Assembly: GCF_003945595.2 (NCBI RefSeq) | Contig: NW_024104998.1 | Coordinates: 1,815,224 to 1,879,223, forward strand | Direction: 5' to 3' | Origin: Pipra filicauda | Taxonomy: Eukaryota; Chordata; Aves; Passeriformes; Pipridae | Length of the DNA: 64,000 nucleotides | In this document: positions 1 through 12,177 of the stretch, in pieces | Layout of the letters: each line of letters begins with the position of its first letter | How positions within the stretch are numbered: position 1 is the stretch's first letter | Notes under the pieces: generated by a model | Databases searched by the model: none | Told to the model about the DNA's origin: nothing | Seen by the model: the letters and a program-made list of their open reading frames with translations, nothing else | Made by a program: the position numbers and the translations under genes

Positions 1-2839
1 TTACCCACAAGAATGGGCTCAAACTTGAACAGGCCATAATCACATCTATTGCCTGTATGCCTTGAACCCCTCCCAACTGTTTGCACTATTCACTTTGTGT
101 AATTTGAGAAGAGGAAAAAAGATCTTCAGCTCTTTATTAGGGGTTTATATGGAGCCATTTACAAGGCTGGAGCATCTAGTCACTGCTGCAGGATGAGCAA
201 AGAGAGACTAATTAATAGGCTCAGAACATGGTCATGAACAAAACAACAATGTGGTTTTGGAAACATTGTCAATAAACAAAACCCAAACAAGCAAGGAAAA
301 CCTTTTCCTGCTGTGAGGCATCTAATGTGTTTTATTCACTTTTCAAAAAGATCAGGGTCTTGAGCGTTATAAATGATGCTTCCCCTTGACAGCCAAGCTG
401 ACCAGGCTGTGCTTTCAATTTAATCATATGGGAGTGAGGTTGATAGAGGTCTTCAGTGGTTCAATCACTCTCCTTTATGGTTTGTGTTTTAAGGAGAGAT
501 GGATGGAGATCAAAATACAACTCAGAGCATTGTTTCCAGACCTACTAGTCTACAGAAGTCCAGGTAAGAAAGACTGCAACAGCACAGCCAGCACATGTAC
601 CATGACAGCATACACATCACCACATTATTTCTGTTTTCTGAATTCCCATGTTGTACTATGAGTTCCACATTAAGAATTTTAGCAAGGGGATATAGGATGT
701 ACTAAGGACAGAAAATAAATACATAAGATGTGAATGCAGCCCAAAAAAAGGATCATATTTTTACTACGATACAGATAAAACAGGTCTTAAGTTCAAATTT
801 TACAGCCCTCAAACCTGGGTTTTTATACTAGAAGCGCAGAAATAGGTATCCATAAAGACTCTCATCTAGAAACTTTCCTTGTAACTAGCTGTTCCTTTTA
901 ATTGGACATAGGTTTGCTAGAAGTGGTATAAAATGCCAAAAAGAATGATGAACAGGGACCTAAGAAGCCTAAAATGAATAAATTTCTGCTAAAGAGCAAC
1001 TAAATCCATGAGGTACTTTTGCCAAGAGATAGTCTACTGTAAGATTTTACTGCTTTGTCCAGTAATATGTTTTTCATCCTTAAGACTGAGAATCATGTTA
1101 TTTGCTCACAGTTACTTATTACACACCATAATAATTCTTAGTGTTGTTGAAAATATTTGTGTACATCTGACAAGGCTTTCATTTATTGCAATACTTGATA
1201 AAACTTTTCAAGATACAATGTAACTCAGTTACTTCAATATAAATATGAGAAAAAGTTATTTATAGAGCTTCAGAGATTTAAAAGACTTCAGAAGAATACT
1301 TGGAGATGAAGAAGTTAGCATAAAGAAGAGAAAAACGGTCAGAGGTAGCATATATAATAAGCTATAAGAATTCTATCACTTATCAAAATAACTTTACAAA
1401 AATATTAAAAGATTGATCTAAAATCTAATAAAACTAATATCAGTCATATTACAAGTTCATTATTATGAAAAGGACTGCCATACTCAGTAGATTCACATTC
1501 AGCCAGGCAATACCAGCATACTGTGTCACTTCCCTTTAGTAACAGCCTCGATACCCTCTACACCAGTCAGTTACACCAAAAAAAACCCTCCCATCTTCCA
1601 TAATGGTTTTGCAGAAGAAACTAGCTCCAAAGATAGACTTGGCTACCTTTAGATATCTAAAGATAGGTGATTTTTTCCTAAAGGAAATTTTTATTTTCTG
1701 TCCTAGTTCTGGGTAAGATTTGACCTATCACATCAAACACATGATCATTTTTGTTATTGAAAAAACTAATAACTGCTTTTTTGCCTCCTCAGCTGCGGAG
1801 GTCATGGTCATGAATAATAAATGTTCAGTAAAAAAAAAGTGTTTGCATGTGTGTGACTAACTTGGCTGAAAGCACCCATATAGTAATCTTACTAAAAATA
1901 CTAAAAGGTTTAGCTAATTGCAGAGTTGGCTTGAGATCCAGAACTAAAAAATTAGTCATAGATTTATGAAAATATTCCACCACCCTTAGAGAAAACACAG
2001 AAAAAGCACATGATTGTTATTTATAAGATTTTCTATCCCTGCCCTTTTCCTACACAGGACTACATTGTTTTTAATGTTGGGACTAGTCTTCCTAATTCTT
2101 ATACCTTGTATTTTTTCCTGAATATAGTTCATTATTTTCCTTGTGACCATCTCTCTGGAGCTGGCAGCTCCTCTTCTTTTTTGTACATTGTATCCACAGC
2201 CATTCTTCAGTTTATGACCTTCAGTTATGACCTGAGGGGCAGACTCCAGTCAGCTTCATTCCTCCAGCTATTAATTTATTAAAATAGGTGCTCACACATT
2301 AACACCTTCAAAACCTTCTGGATATTCAGCAAAGACTAGTAGCAGTACAGCTTAGCTGCTGCTTCTAGGTAAAAGGGCTGCCCCTTGCAAAAGGTGCCTA
2401 TTTCACTTGTGAATGTGGCTTTTTGCTGTTGGCCACAGAACCAGAGTCCCTGCAGGGCTATTTGCAGTGCCTAGCATATCAAGGGAGATGTGGCTTCTCT
2501 TCATTTCCCCTTAAAGGACCTTATATTTATGACAGTGACTTCCTCTACACTTGAAAATGGTGGTTGCAGTGAACCATTCTGTCAAAAGGAGAAAAAGGGA
2601 GGAAAAACCCTTCAGAATCTGTAGCTAACACTGCTTTTAAAAAGGAAAATACGTACAGTATTTGTATTTTGAATGTATGCAATTTTCATAAACACAACTA
2701 AATTGCATGGTTATCCACCTAGGCATCTAACAGGCTTATGCATAAGGCAGCATTACCTCCATATGTGTCAAACACGTTGAAAATATTGTAGGCTTACTTT
2801 TTTGAGAATGTTTTCTGTAGGAAGGCATCTCTGGCAATT
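1..2839. other. AT-rich unique DNA, no feature recognised
   Basis: Frames of up to 91 codons lack any family resemblance. No repeat was recognised by eye. Confidence 0.6.
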
Positions 2840-3005
2840 GTCCTGCCCAAACCCTTGCTCTAGGCAGGGTCATAGAGAGCAGGTCGCCCAGGGCCTTGTC
2901 CAGTCAGGCTTTGGGTATCTCCAAATATGGAGACTCCACAATCTTTCTGGGCAACTCGTTATAGTGTTTGACCACCTTCAGAACTATTCAGTTCATAGCT
3001 AGTTT
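2840..3005 (-). mobile_element. CR1 LINE fragment
   Basis: Antisense CR1 3'-region text: cagggccttgtccagtcagg, then tggagactccacaatctttc and tctgggcaactcgtt. Both ends are truncated, and the terminal ATTCTATGAT tail is absent. Confidence 0.8.
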
Positions 3006-3008
3006 CTG

Positions 3009-3520
3009 TGTTGTCTAAGTTTTGATTTGGCTCTCTGCCAAGTGCCCAAGACCCAGCACAAAACCTCCCGCAAAGAGCAAAAGAGAAAAAAAACTATGAA
3101 AAAATTCAGACTAGCTGAACTATATTAAAATATATATGTATTTACATATAGTACAGTTATATACAGTTGAAATACTATATACAATCCCAAAAGGGAAAGG
3201 GAAGGGGAAGGGGGAAAAAAGGGGAAAAAAAAGGACAAAACCAAAAGAGAGATGCACAATCGAAAACTCAGGATCTAGCAAACTAAAGAATTAGCAAAAG
3301 AATATCTTACCACTTTCCTTGGGACAGCAGAAATCACACTGAACGACCGCCGCCACACTACTGGACCCTGGATCGGCAGAAACAACAGGCCCTGTAGGCC
3401 CGGCCAGGCCCCAGCTCCCCCACAGGAGCTAGACCTGCCTGCGGAAGTCTGCTGTCTCCAAACCTTGCCAGAAGGGAAGAGAGGAAGAGGCTTCTCTCTC
3501 CATCTATTTATGTGTTTGGT
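3009..3520 (-). mobile_element. Possible antisense LTR fragment with AT-rich and purine tracts
   Basis: Between two CR1 fragments lies a segment with a TATA-rich stretch (3121-3185), a purine tract (3189-3232) and a GC-rich part (3345-3480). This layout resembles the antisense LTR at 42934-44079, which also has an AT-rich strip near its 3' end and GC-rich text beyond it. No clean termini or target duplication are visible, so this is a weak call. Confidence 0.3.
3193..3224 (+). other. G-quadruplex-type motif in a purine tract
   Basis: Five G-runs of 3-5 bases (3193, 3199, 3204, 3210, 3221) separated by A-only loops of 2-6 bases satisfy the usual G3+N1-7 pattern. Confidence 0.75.
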
Positions 3521-3551
3521 TACGTAAAGGAATAGGATGGAATACTTCCTT

Positions 3552-3580
3552 CCTTCCTTCCTGGTTACCAGGAAGGAAGG
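3552..3580. repeat. 29-nt near-perfect palindrome
   Basis: Arms ccttccttcctggt (3552-3565) and accaggaaggaagg (3567-3580) are exact reverse complements around one base. Confidence 0.95.
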
Positions 3581-3629
3581 CCTAGACCCAAAACCATTAC
3601 GTATGTTTAAATGGAATTTCATGTATTTC

Positions 3630-3935
3630 AGTTCCTGCCTGATATCTCTTGTCTTTCGCTGGGCACGACTGAGAAGAGCCTGGCTCCCTCTTCTTGTTTC
3701 TCCCATCAGATTTTTATACATATTCATAAAATCCCTCTTGAACCTTCTCTTTTCCAGACTGAACAGTGCCAGGTCTGTCAGCCAGGCCTTGTACATCAGA
3801 TATCCTAAGCCTTTAATCACCTTCATGGCCCTTTGCTGGACTCTCTCCTGTAGGTAACTGTATGCATTTCTGGTACTCAGGAGCCCTAGGGTGGACACAG
3901 TGCTCCAGATGTGACAAATACAGTTCCAGTTCTCA
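3630..3935 (-). mobile_element. CR1 LINE fragment
   Basis: Antisense CR1 ORF2 C-terminal region: ccttctcttttccagactga, catggccctttgctggactc and gacacagtgctccagatgtg are standard CR1 blocks. A 207-codon minus-strand frame over this region is a decayed CR1/LTR composite, not a gene. Confidence 0.85.
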
Positions 3936-5929
3936 TGAAGAAGTCAGTCTGAATGGAAGGATACAGATTTTACGTTATTAAACTGATTGTAAATATCAGA
4001 GCTGCAGAAACAAACCACATAAGCCCTTGGGCATTGCCAGAAGATGAGTCAAAGGCTGCACCTATCTGCCAAGTGCAAGAGGGCCAGGCGTCAGTCTGAG
4101 TACTGGCTGCGTGATTGTGCTGATTAACTCCTGGCTCACACAGTGGCTTTTCACAGTGGCTCCTCCAGCCAGCTCCCTCCAAAGCAGGACTTGGACATGA
4201 GCAGGGAGATGGCTGACTGCAAGGACCACTCCCAAAACACAAGTCAAGTAAAACAGTGCTTGAGAAACAACAAAAATTGTGTTGGCTCTTCAGCAGGGAA
4301 CTCTATAGTCCAATATTGGCGCTACAATTCATAGCACTGCTAGAATATTTGTTCACATCCAGTATTTGCCAGTTTCAACTTGGAAGTAGAGGAGAAACTC
4401 AAAAACAACAAAAACGATGCTATAAAATATGATATGGGCTGTCAAACACACCTGTCAGGGAAAGAGTAAAGAAACTTGTTCTTTTTTATTTTAGTCTAGA
4501 CACGATTATTATGACTCAAACCTTATATCTTACCACCCACTCAAGGAGATTAAATTTTAATTAATTGCTGATTACTAACTACTGTTTTATAACTGATGTT
4601 TATTCTCAAAAGAAAATTGAAATAAGATTCATCATTATGCCTTTTTGTATGCCTGCCCATTCACCCCAATATTTAGGGTAAAATGATCTAGACATAAACC
4701 ATGAAATATTTTTAGAACAGTGTGTCTTAAGAATGTAAGACAGGCCTGGCACATAGCTTCTAAAAAATCCTTTACCCAGGTCTTGATTTTTCAAAATGTT
4801 TTTTTAATACTGAGAGACTGGAATCAAAATAATGGCATTGTAACTCCACCCACAAGATACAACATTTACAAATTCTATTTTCTAAATATGTTTTTGACAG
4901 TAGCTTGATTCACATCTCGCTCCCTAAATAAAACCAATGCTTTCTACCATTTAGAAAGGTTGGAAGAAATGTTAACAGCATCAAGACTCTGCAAAAGCAG
5001 CAGGTATGAACTGAATTATACAGGGAACATTCTGGTGAACATGAATATTGGTGGATAAGGGAAGAGAGAAAATCTTTTCCTGATCCCTGCAGAGGGAGAG
5101 GTGATATTTTTTAACTAGAAAACACAAGTTTACAGAACTGCCACTTCTTTTAAGCCAACTGCTGTATGAGTCAACAGTCTGATGGCTCAAGTTTCAAAGA
5201 GCAAGCTCCTCATCCAAAGGAGCAGGGATTTTGAATCCTCAAAGAGTCAGAATACACAGAGAGACTTCTTACTGGCATTTTAAAGAAAGTTTTGGGCATC
5301 ACTGTGGTGCAAATTCATCTTCTATGCAGTAAAAATGGGAGGAGCAGTGCTTCACAACTTGGTAGTTCTCAAGATAACAAGTACATTCTAAGCAGAGATT
5401 GTCATTAATAAACATCTTTTCTACATCTATAGAAGTAACTATTTATGATCCCAGTAGCCAGTAGATTGATTTAATCAATCTTTCTTTCTGTCTTATATCT
5501 CTTCCCTTTCACAGGAGACAACAGGACACCATTCAGGCTTGCCATATCTCTCTTTTATTTTTCCTTGTTTGCATTCCCAAACACAACTGCAGGCTTCTGC
5601 TTTAAATATGCTCCATCCAAGGAGCAATCTCTAAGGACACATCATTATCACCCTGTGTATTGGCAGTCAAGAAAATTCACACATCAAACAATCCTTTCAA
5701 AACCATGGCATTTTAATCATCTCCAGTCAAAGAACCATGAAGAGGAGGGGGCACAGACATCCTGCCAAAAAATAGAAAAGTCATTCTGTGAGATTCTGCC
5801 TTGCCTGTTGCATCACTTGGGCATCAAGGACCAAAAATGTGAGTGAGACTACGCATCAGAAGTTCAATTTGCATTCAGAAGGCAAATGCCTTGAATTGTT
5901 TGCATTCATAAGCGACAGTATTTTAGAAA
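3936..5929. other. Unique DNA, no feature recognised
   Basis: Short frames only (up to 93 codons), with no recognisable domain or repeat. Confidence 0.55.
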
Positions 5930-6190
5930 TCATAGGATCATAGAACTTCAGAAGTTGGGAGAGACCTTAAGGATCAGCTAATCCCAATCCCCTTGCCATG
6001 GACAGGGACACCATCCACTAGACCAGGTTCCTCCAGGCCTTATTCAGTCTGGGCTGGGGCTTATCCACTGCCTCCCTGGGCAACCTGTTCCAGGGTCTCA
6101 CCACCCTCACAGTAAAGAATTTTTTCCTATATCTAACTTAGATTTCCTCTCTTTCAGTTTGTACCCATTTCTTCATGTCCTATCATCCAA
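5930..6190 (-). mobile_element. CR1 LINE 3' end
   Basis: Starts with the inverted CR1 tail (catag-gatcatag) and continues through ggagagaccttaaggatca, cccttgccatggacagggac and tgggcaacctgttccagggt. 5'-truncated at about 6190. Confidence 0.92.
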
Positions 6191-7865
6191 AAACCTAAAA
6201 ACCAAGAAAAGTGGCCAGGATAAGAGCATGGGCACCGCATGGTGTTAAAAATGAACAGTCAGCTGGCTCAGAGAGCTGAGTGAACACAACACTTTTGCAG
6301 TGAGACTTTGCACTAAAGGTACCTAGCCAATAAAAAGGCCCTGATGATTTTATTTGAACCACGACACAGACATCCCCAACGAACACATTTCGAAAATGTG
6401 TTCTTTCTTTGCCAAGCAAAGAGAGAATTTGAGAGAAATTTGTATGAACCAGCAATGAAGAAGAAAGTTTAGGAAATAGCCATAGGAAATGAAAAATAAA
6501 GATGAAGTGGTACAGTGAAAATAAAGAAAGTTTGCGAGAATGAGAGCTGAAATCCTGCCCTTCCTGCAGGCCAGAGGACTTAGGTCATTGGCTCCAGCTG
6601 AGCCAAGGAGTTCTCTGAAGGAACACTGTTAGAAGTCCAAGCAAGAGTTGAGGTAAAATGGAAAGACTTAGTGTATTAAAAGCCCCAAGGAGAACAAAAG
6701 GATTTTAAGACAGAGCACAGATCAGCCATGCAGAGGTTTTTAGGACTAAGAATATAAAAACTATTACTGATTTCATCTCTATAATTTGTTGTCCTGCTGA
6801 CATACTAGGGGGAGCTGAGAAAGAAGATCCTTGGAGCCTTTTGTTTTCCCAGGAGCTACACCCAACCAGTGTATGCTAGCATATTTCTATCTAGAATGAA
6901 TCCTTGGGAAAGGCTGTAATTTGAATATTTTTGAGGAACAGGTTAGTGGTTGTATCAGTGGCAACAGCTTGGGAAACACCTTAACTGTGGGAAATGGAAC
7001 AGTTGTGCCTGTGTGGTGTCTGGCTGTGCACTGCTTTGTCACGTTTGGACAAGCAGTTGCCAAGAGGTGAACTGGAGGATTAGAATAAAGGTGAGACTGA
7101 TGTATGTCACTGGGAGTAACACCACTGACACTGGTGAAGGACAGCAATATCACAAACAGCTGTGGGTAATGGACTTGACTTATGATGTTGAAGAGCACTG
7201 GCGCATTTTTGTGTGGCCATCAACCTGCAGATGAAGGAGAGAAATTTCAGAAGAATTTTATAGTGAGCCATAAATGTGTTTCACAGATTTACTAACAACA
7301 ACAAAAATCAAACAAAATTACTGGAAAGCCTGGGTAATGTGACAGCCTTGAAAAGTTTCTCCTGAGAGCCTTTTGGACTTTTTCTTCTGACAAAAAGTAC
7401 TATTTCTGCTGAATCTTTGCCCTTTACTTTACTAAGCCAACTTTCCCAGAAAAATGATGGGAATTTTTCTCTATTTTGCAAATCAAGGATTTTGAAAATG
7501 TCTTGAAACTGCTTTTCCTTTTCTTTTCTTTTTTCTCCCTGTTAGTGAAAAATCTAGGAAAATCTAACAATCTACTTGAACCATGTGGAGTGAGTAGGAT
7601 AACATCAGAAGAAAGAAGTTAATCATTCATCATATTCCTACCCTCCTAAAAAGAGTCAAAGCAAGCAGAAAGGTCAATGACTTATAACAAGATGCCAGTG
7701 ACAAGTGTAAGCTCGAGCAACAGAAAGGCCTGATCAGAAAGAAATGCCTTGCTTGCTCCCCATGATTTTATCTGACTTCATGAAGTGGAGACAAAACAGG
7801 GCAAAGGCAGTAGCCAGATGCCCAGCTGCTCAGCCACACCCTTTTAATGAAAACTGCCACACATT
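6191..7865. other. Unique DNA between a CR1 and the RTE LINE
   Basis: No gene or repeat recognised. The frames here overlap one another on opposite strands. Confidence 0.55.
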
Positions 7866-7877
7866 ACACACACAAGT
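7866..7877. repeat. Target-site duplication, left copy (RTE LINE)
   Basis: acacacacaagt, identical to 12528-12539. It directly abuts the LINE 3' end (GATG on the minus strand). Confidence 0.7.
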
Positions 7878-7921
7878 CATCACCATGGCTAGGTTTCACA
7901 AACGAAGATTTGGGAAGGGCT

Positions 7922-10900
7922 CTACCCACGTTTGTTGCAAGCACATTGGTGGCTAAAAAGGCCAATACGAGACAGGCATGACCGGTTGCAAAAGGCACAG
8001 CAGAAAGACTCCTTAGATGGTGTATTCTGCAAGGCACGATTCTTTCTGCGTTGCCTTTTCTCCTCAAGGGTGATCCTGCGTGCTTTCTCAAAGGCATCAG
8101 CAGCGTTATAGATGGTGTGTCTCCAGACCTCCCAGTTGGAGGCCAGAGTAGACCAGTTATGATGATCAGTACGGCCAAGGCTGAGATGTTGTTTCAGGGA
8201 GTCCTTGTATCTTTTCTTCGGGGCTCCTCTCTTGTGGCAGCCGGTGGCAAGTTCACCATAAAGCAAGATCTTAGGGAGGCGGTGGTCCTTCATCCTGGAG
8301 ACGTGCCCTGCCCAACACAGCTGTGTTGGCCAGCAACATGGCCTCAATACTTGTGACTGCTGCTTGTTCTAGAACAGATGTATTGGCCACATAATCTGAC
8401 CAGTGGATGTTTAGGATTGTACAGAGGTAGCATTGATGCAAGTGTTCTAGGAGACGCAGGTGGTGGCGGTAGATGACCCATGATTCGGAACCATATAAGA
8501 GAGTAGACAGCATAGTGGCTCTGTAAACACTGATCTTTGTACTTTTCTTCAAGTGTTTATTTCACCAAACTCTTTTATGAAGCTTTCCAAAGGCACTATA
8601 TGCCTGTTGTCTATCTCTCCATCAATCTTACCATCCGAGGAGATGAGGCTGCCTAGGTAATTAAACTGCTGAACTGATTTGAGCTCTGATTCACCAATGG
8701 TGATATGGGGATGAAGGAAGACTTCCTGAGGTGCTAGTTGATAGAGAACTTCTGTCTTCTTTAAGCTGACGTCCAGCCCAAAGAGCTCAGCAGCATCTGC
8801 AAAGCAGGATGTTAAATGCTGCAGAGCTGCTTCTGTGTGGGCCACAAGGGCGACATCATCAGCATAAAGCAGCTCCTGGACAAGATGGTTTAAGGTCTTA
8901 GTGTGGGCCTTCAGTCACCTTAGGTTGAATAGGCTTCCATCAGTACGATAACGAATGTAGATACCGTCCTGATCATCGAGGTCTGCCATGGTCCTTTGGA
9001 GCATCATGCTGAAGAAGACTGTGAATAGGGTTGGTGCAAGAACACAGCCTTGTTTCACACCATTCTTTATTAGAAAGGGCTAAGAAAGTGCATTGCCATA
9101 TCTGACTTGGCCGTGCTGATCCTCATGGAGTGAGATGATCATTTTGAGGAACTTGGGGGGACATCCTAAATGTTCCAAAATCTGCCACAGACCTTTTCTG
9201 CTCACAGTATCGAAAGCCTTGGTGAGGTCGACAAAGGTTACATAAAGACCTTTGTTCTGTTCCCTACACTTCTCTTGCAGTTGTCTGAGAACAAATACCA
9301 TGTCTGTGGTACTCCTGTTGGCTCTGAAACCACACTGACTTTCAGGTAGAATTCCTTCTGCTATAGCGGGTATTAGTCTGTTCAAGAGTATTGTTGCCAG
9401 GATTTTGCCAGCAATGGAGAGCAGAGTAATACCACGGTAATTTGAACAGTCTGATTTAACTTCTTTCTTCTTATACAAAGTGATGATGACTGCATCTCGA
9501 AGGTCTGATGGTGGTTTGCCTAGTTCCCAACAGCGCACCACAAACTCCTGAAATTTAGCATGGAGTGCAAGGCCCCCATATTTTCATACTTTGGGTGGAA
9601 TTCCATCAACTCCAGCTGCCTTGCCGATTTTCACCTGCTGTATGGCCTTGAGGGTTTCTCCTAAAGTTGGGGCAGTATCCAATTCGTATTTCACCGGTTG
9701 TTGTGTGATGGACTGAATGGCTGAGTCTTGGACTAACACAGCTTGTACTGAAAAGAGTCTGAAAGTGTTCAGACCATCGATTCAGAATGGAGGTTTTATC
9801 TGTTAGAAGCGTTTGCCCATCAACGCTGAGCAGAGGGCTTTGGACTTGGTATGTAGGCCAGTATGCTGTTTTCAGGGCCTCATAGAATCCTTTGTGATCA
9901 CCCGTATCTGCACATAATTGAGTTTTTTCAGCTAGATTGATCCACCACTTGTTCTGGATGTCAGGAAGTTTCTGTTGGAGCTTGCTGCACGCAAGATGAA
10001 AGGCTGTTTTTCTTGCGTGACAGGATGGCAGTGCAAGGTGTGCTTGGTGGGTGGTTCTCTTCTTCCTTAACAATTCCTGGATCTCTTGATTGTTTTCATC
10101 AAACTAGTCCTGGTTCTTCTTGAAGGAGAACCCTAAGGATTCTTCAGAGGATTGCAGGATGCTGTTTTTAATATGGTGCCAAATTGTTTCAGGAGAGGAA
10201 TCTGTAGAATCTGTGGAATGGTTTTCGAGCCTGGTTTGAAGGTTTGCCTGGAATCTGTCTCTCACTGTGGCTGATTGGAGATTGTTAACTTGGAGTCTTC
10301 TCCTTGGGATACTGCCCCTTTTAGGTTTGAATGTGAGATTGAAGTTGAGTTTACAGCGCACAAGTCGATGGTCTGTTTGGCATTCTGCACTGGGCATCAT
10401 GCGGGTATGGTGAACATCGTGAACATCTCTCCGTCACACCAAGACATAATCAATGAGATGCCAGTGCTTAGATCTGGGGTGCATCCAGGTTGTCTTCAGA
10501 CTATTTTTCTGTTGAAAGATAGTATTAGTGATGGTGAGCTGTTGCTCCGCACAGAATTCTAGCAGGAGTCGACCATTATCATTGCAGTTTCCAACACCAT
10601 GCTTGCCTAATATTCCTTTCCAGGCTTCAAAATTCTTACCTACTCTGGCGTTGAAATCACCAAGGATAATGATCTTATCCTCTGCAGGTACCTTTTGGGT
10701 AAGGCGGTGCAGGTCAGAGTAAAATTTATCTTTTTCAGCAGGGTCAGCTTGGAGAGTTGGGGTATATATACTAAAGACGACAAGGTGTTGGTTGTTGTGG
10801 AGTGGAAGGCGTAGGGAGATAATGCAGTCAGAGTGACCTGTTGGCAGATTTTCGAGTTTAGGAACAATAGAGTTTTTGATCATGAAGCTGACTCACAAGA

Positions 10901-11150
10901 AATGTTTTTTGGTTCTGGGCTTACCTGACCAAAAGTGTGTGTAACTGGCACCATGTTCCCTAAGGCTGCCTTCCTCGTGAAGGCGAACTTCACTGAGAGC
11001 AGCAATGTTGATGTTGAGACGAGCCAGCTCATGGGCAATTAGGGCAGAACGTCACTCAGGATGTCCGCTATCCGCAGAATTGAGCATCGTTCTGAAATTC
11101 CAACATGCCAGAGTCAATTTAGGTACACCTTTGGAGGCAGGTGCATGCCT
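7922..11150 (-). pseudogene. RTE LINE ORF: endonuclease and reverse transcriptase, broken by frameshifts and stops
   Basis: Reading right to left, an APE-type endonuclease starts near 11140 (a CWNFRTM block, then ALIAHELARLNINIAALSEV with the catalytic Glu) and continues at 10883-10400 with ILGDFNARVG, IDYVLV and the TDHRLV block carrying the catalytic His. A linker covers about 10400-9610. The RT follows at 9541-8550: the NYRGITLLS finger block, VDLTKAFDTV, and the active-site YADD encoded at 8867-8856, still intact. A thumb/connection part carries FNYLGSLISSDG. The C-terminus (8347-7922) has basic stretches and a Cys/His cluster, CAFCNRSC then HQCAC. Several frameshifts (for example near 8300, 8850, 9070, 9570 and 10420) and in-frame stops divide it into at least seven pieces, so it cannot make a working protein. 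Confidence 0.88.
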
Positions 11151-12177
11151 TTGTCTTTTGATCTTTGTGCAACCGCATTGGAAGATGCCCATTGGCCACG
11201 GTTAACCAACCGGGTGAAGGTGAAGATGAGCTTTGTTTAGGCCACCTTTTCTAGGCCCCTCTCCGAGTGGAGCAAGCAGTGCTGTCCTTGAAAAGGCTGC
11301 TTGGTCACTCAGGGTGCTGCCCAAGAGACTGTCATCTCCAGTCAGTCTCAAATGACCAATATCCTGAACCGCCTGCATGCAGGGTTGGGTCTGTGGCTTC
11401 CAGTGCACCTTTCACCTGCCGTTTCGACCCTCGCCCGTCGCTACAGGGCTTTTTGCATGTGGGTAAAGGCTTCAAGCCTGCGCAATAGATTTTTTAGGTG
11501 AGATGCAGTATGCGCTGAACTGAACCCACCCTTTAATCCTGAGGTTCATCTACCAGGGCCAAGCAAGCTTGGACGGTGGCAGCAAGGTCCTCAGGACGTA
11601 GGTTTAATTAGAGTCACCTTCTCTTAGATGGATGCCTTACGGGGCTAAGTGAATTCCATCTGCCCAGGTTTGGGATGAGAGTTGTCCTTCTCCTAGGATG
11701 ACTGCCAGAAGGCTAACGAGCTCATCCTGCCCAAGAATGTATTAAATCTGGTCCTACAGTTTTGACCTGTCTGGCATGGGCAACCCTACCGAAAGCGTGT
11801 ACCATCACCAGCATAGCTCGCAACGACATAGGGGTACACAGGCTATGTTCCTGTTAGAACGGTTTGGGCAAGTCTTATATTTTCTACTTTACTATAACCT
11901 ATCTATATACAATCTCAAGGAGATACCCAGGAACAACCCTTTGTCCTGTCCACCTTTTCAGGATGTAACAGAGCAAAGTAAATATATCCAGAACATGCTG
12001 AACCTGGGCAGTAGCCGCAGGTGAACCAAAAACAAACAGACAAACAAACAAACCAACCATTCTGGCCTCCATACCAATCCAAGGCTGGGGTGCCTTTCAA
12101 GGCCCCAGCCTGGTTGGGACCCCCATCCCTCTAAAAGAACCCACTATCCACCCTGACCTTATCCTTCCCCCACTGTG

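Noticed and set aside
3275..3898. 207-codon minus-strand open frame
   Set aside because: It runs across an antisense CR1 fragment and LTR-like sequence; its N-terminal part is decayed CR1 coding sequence.
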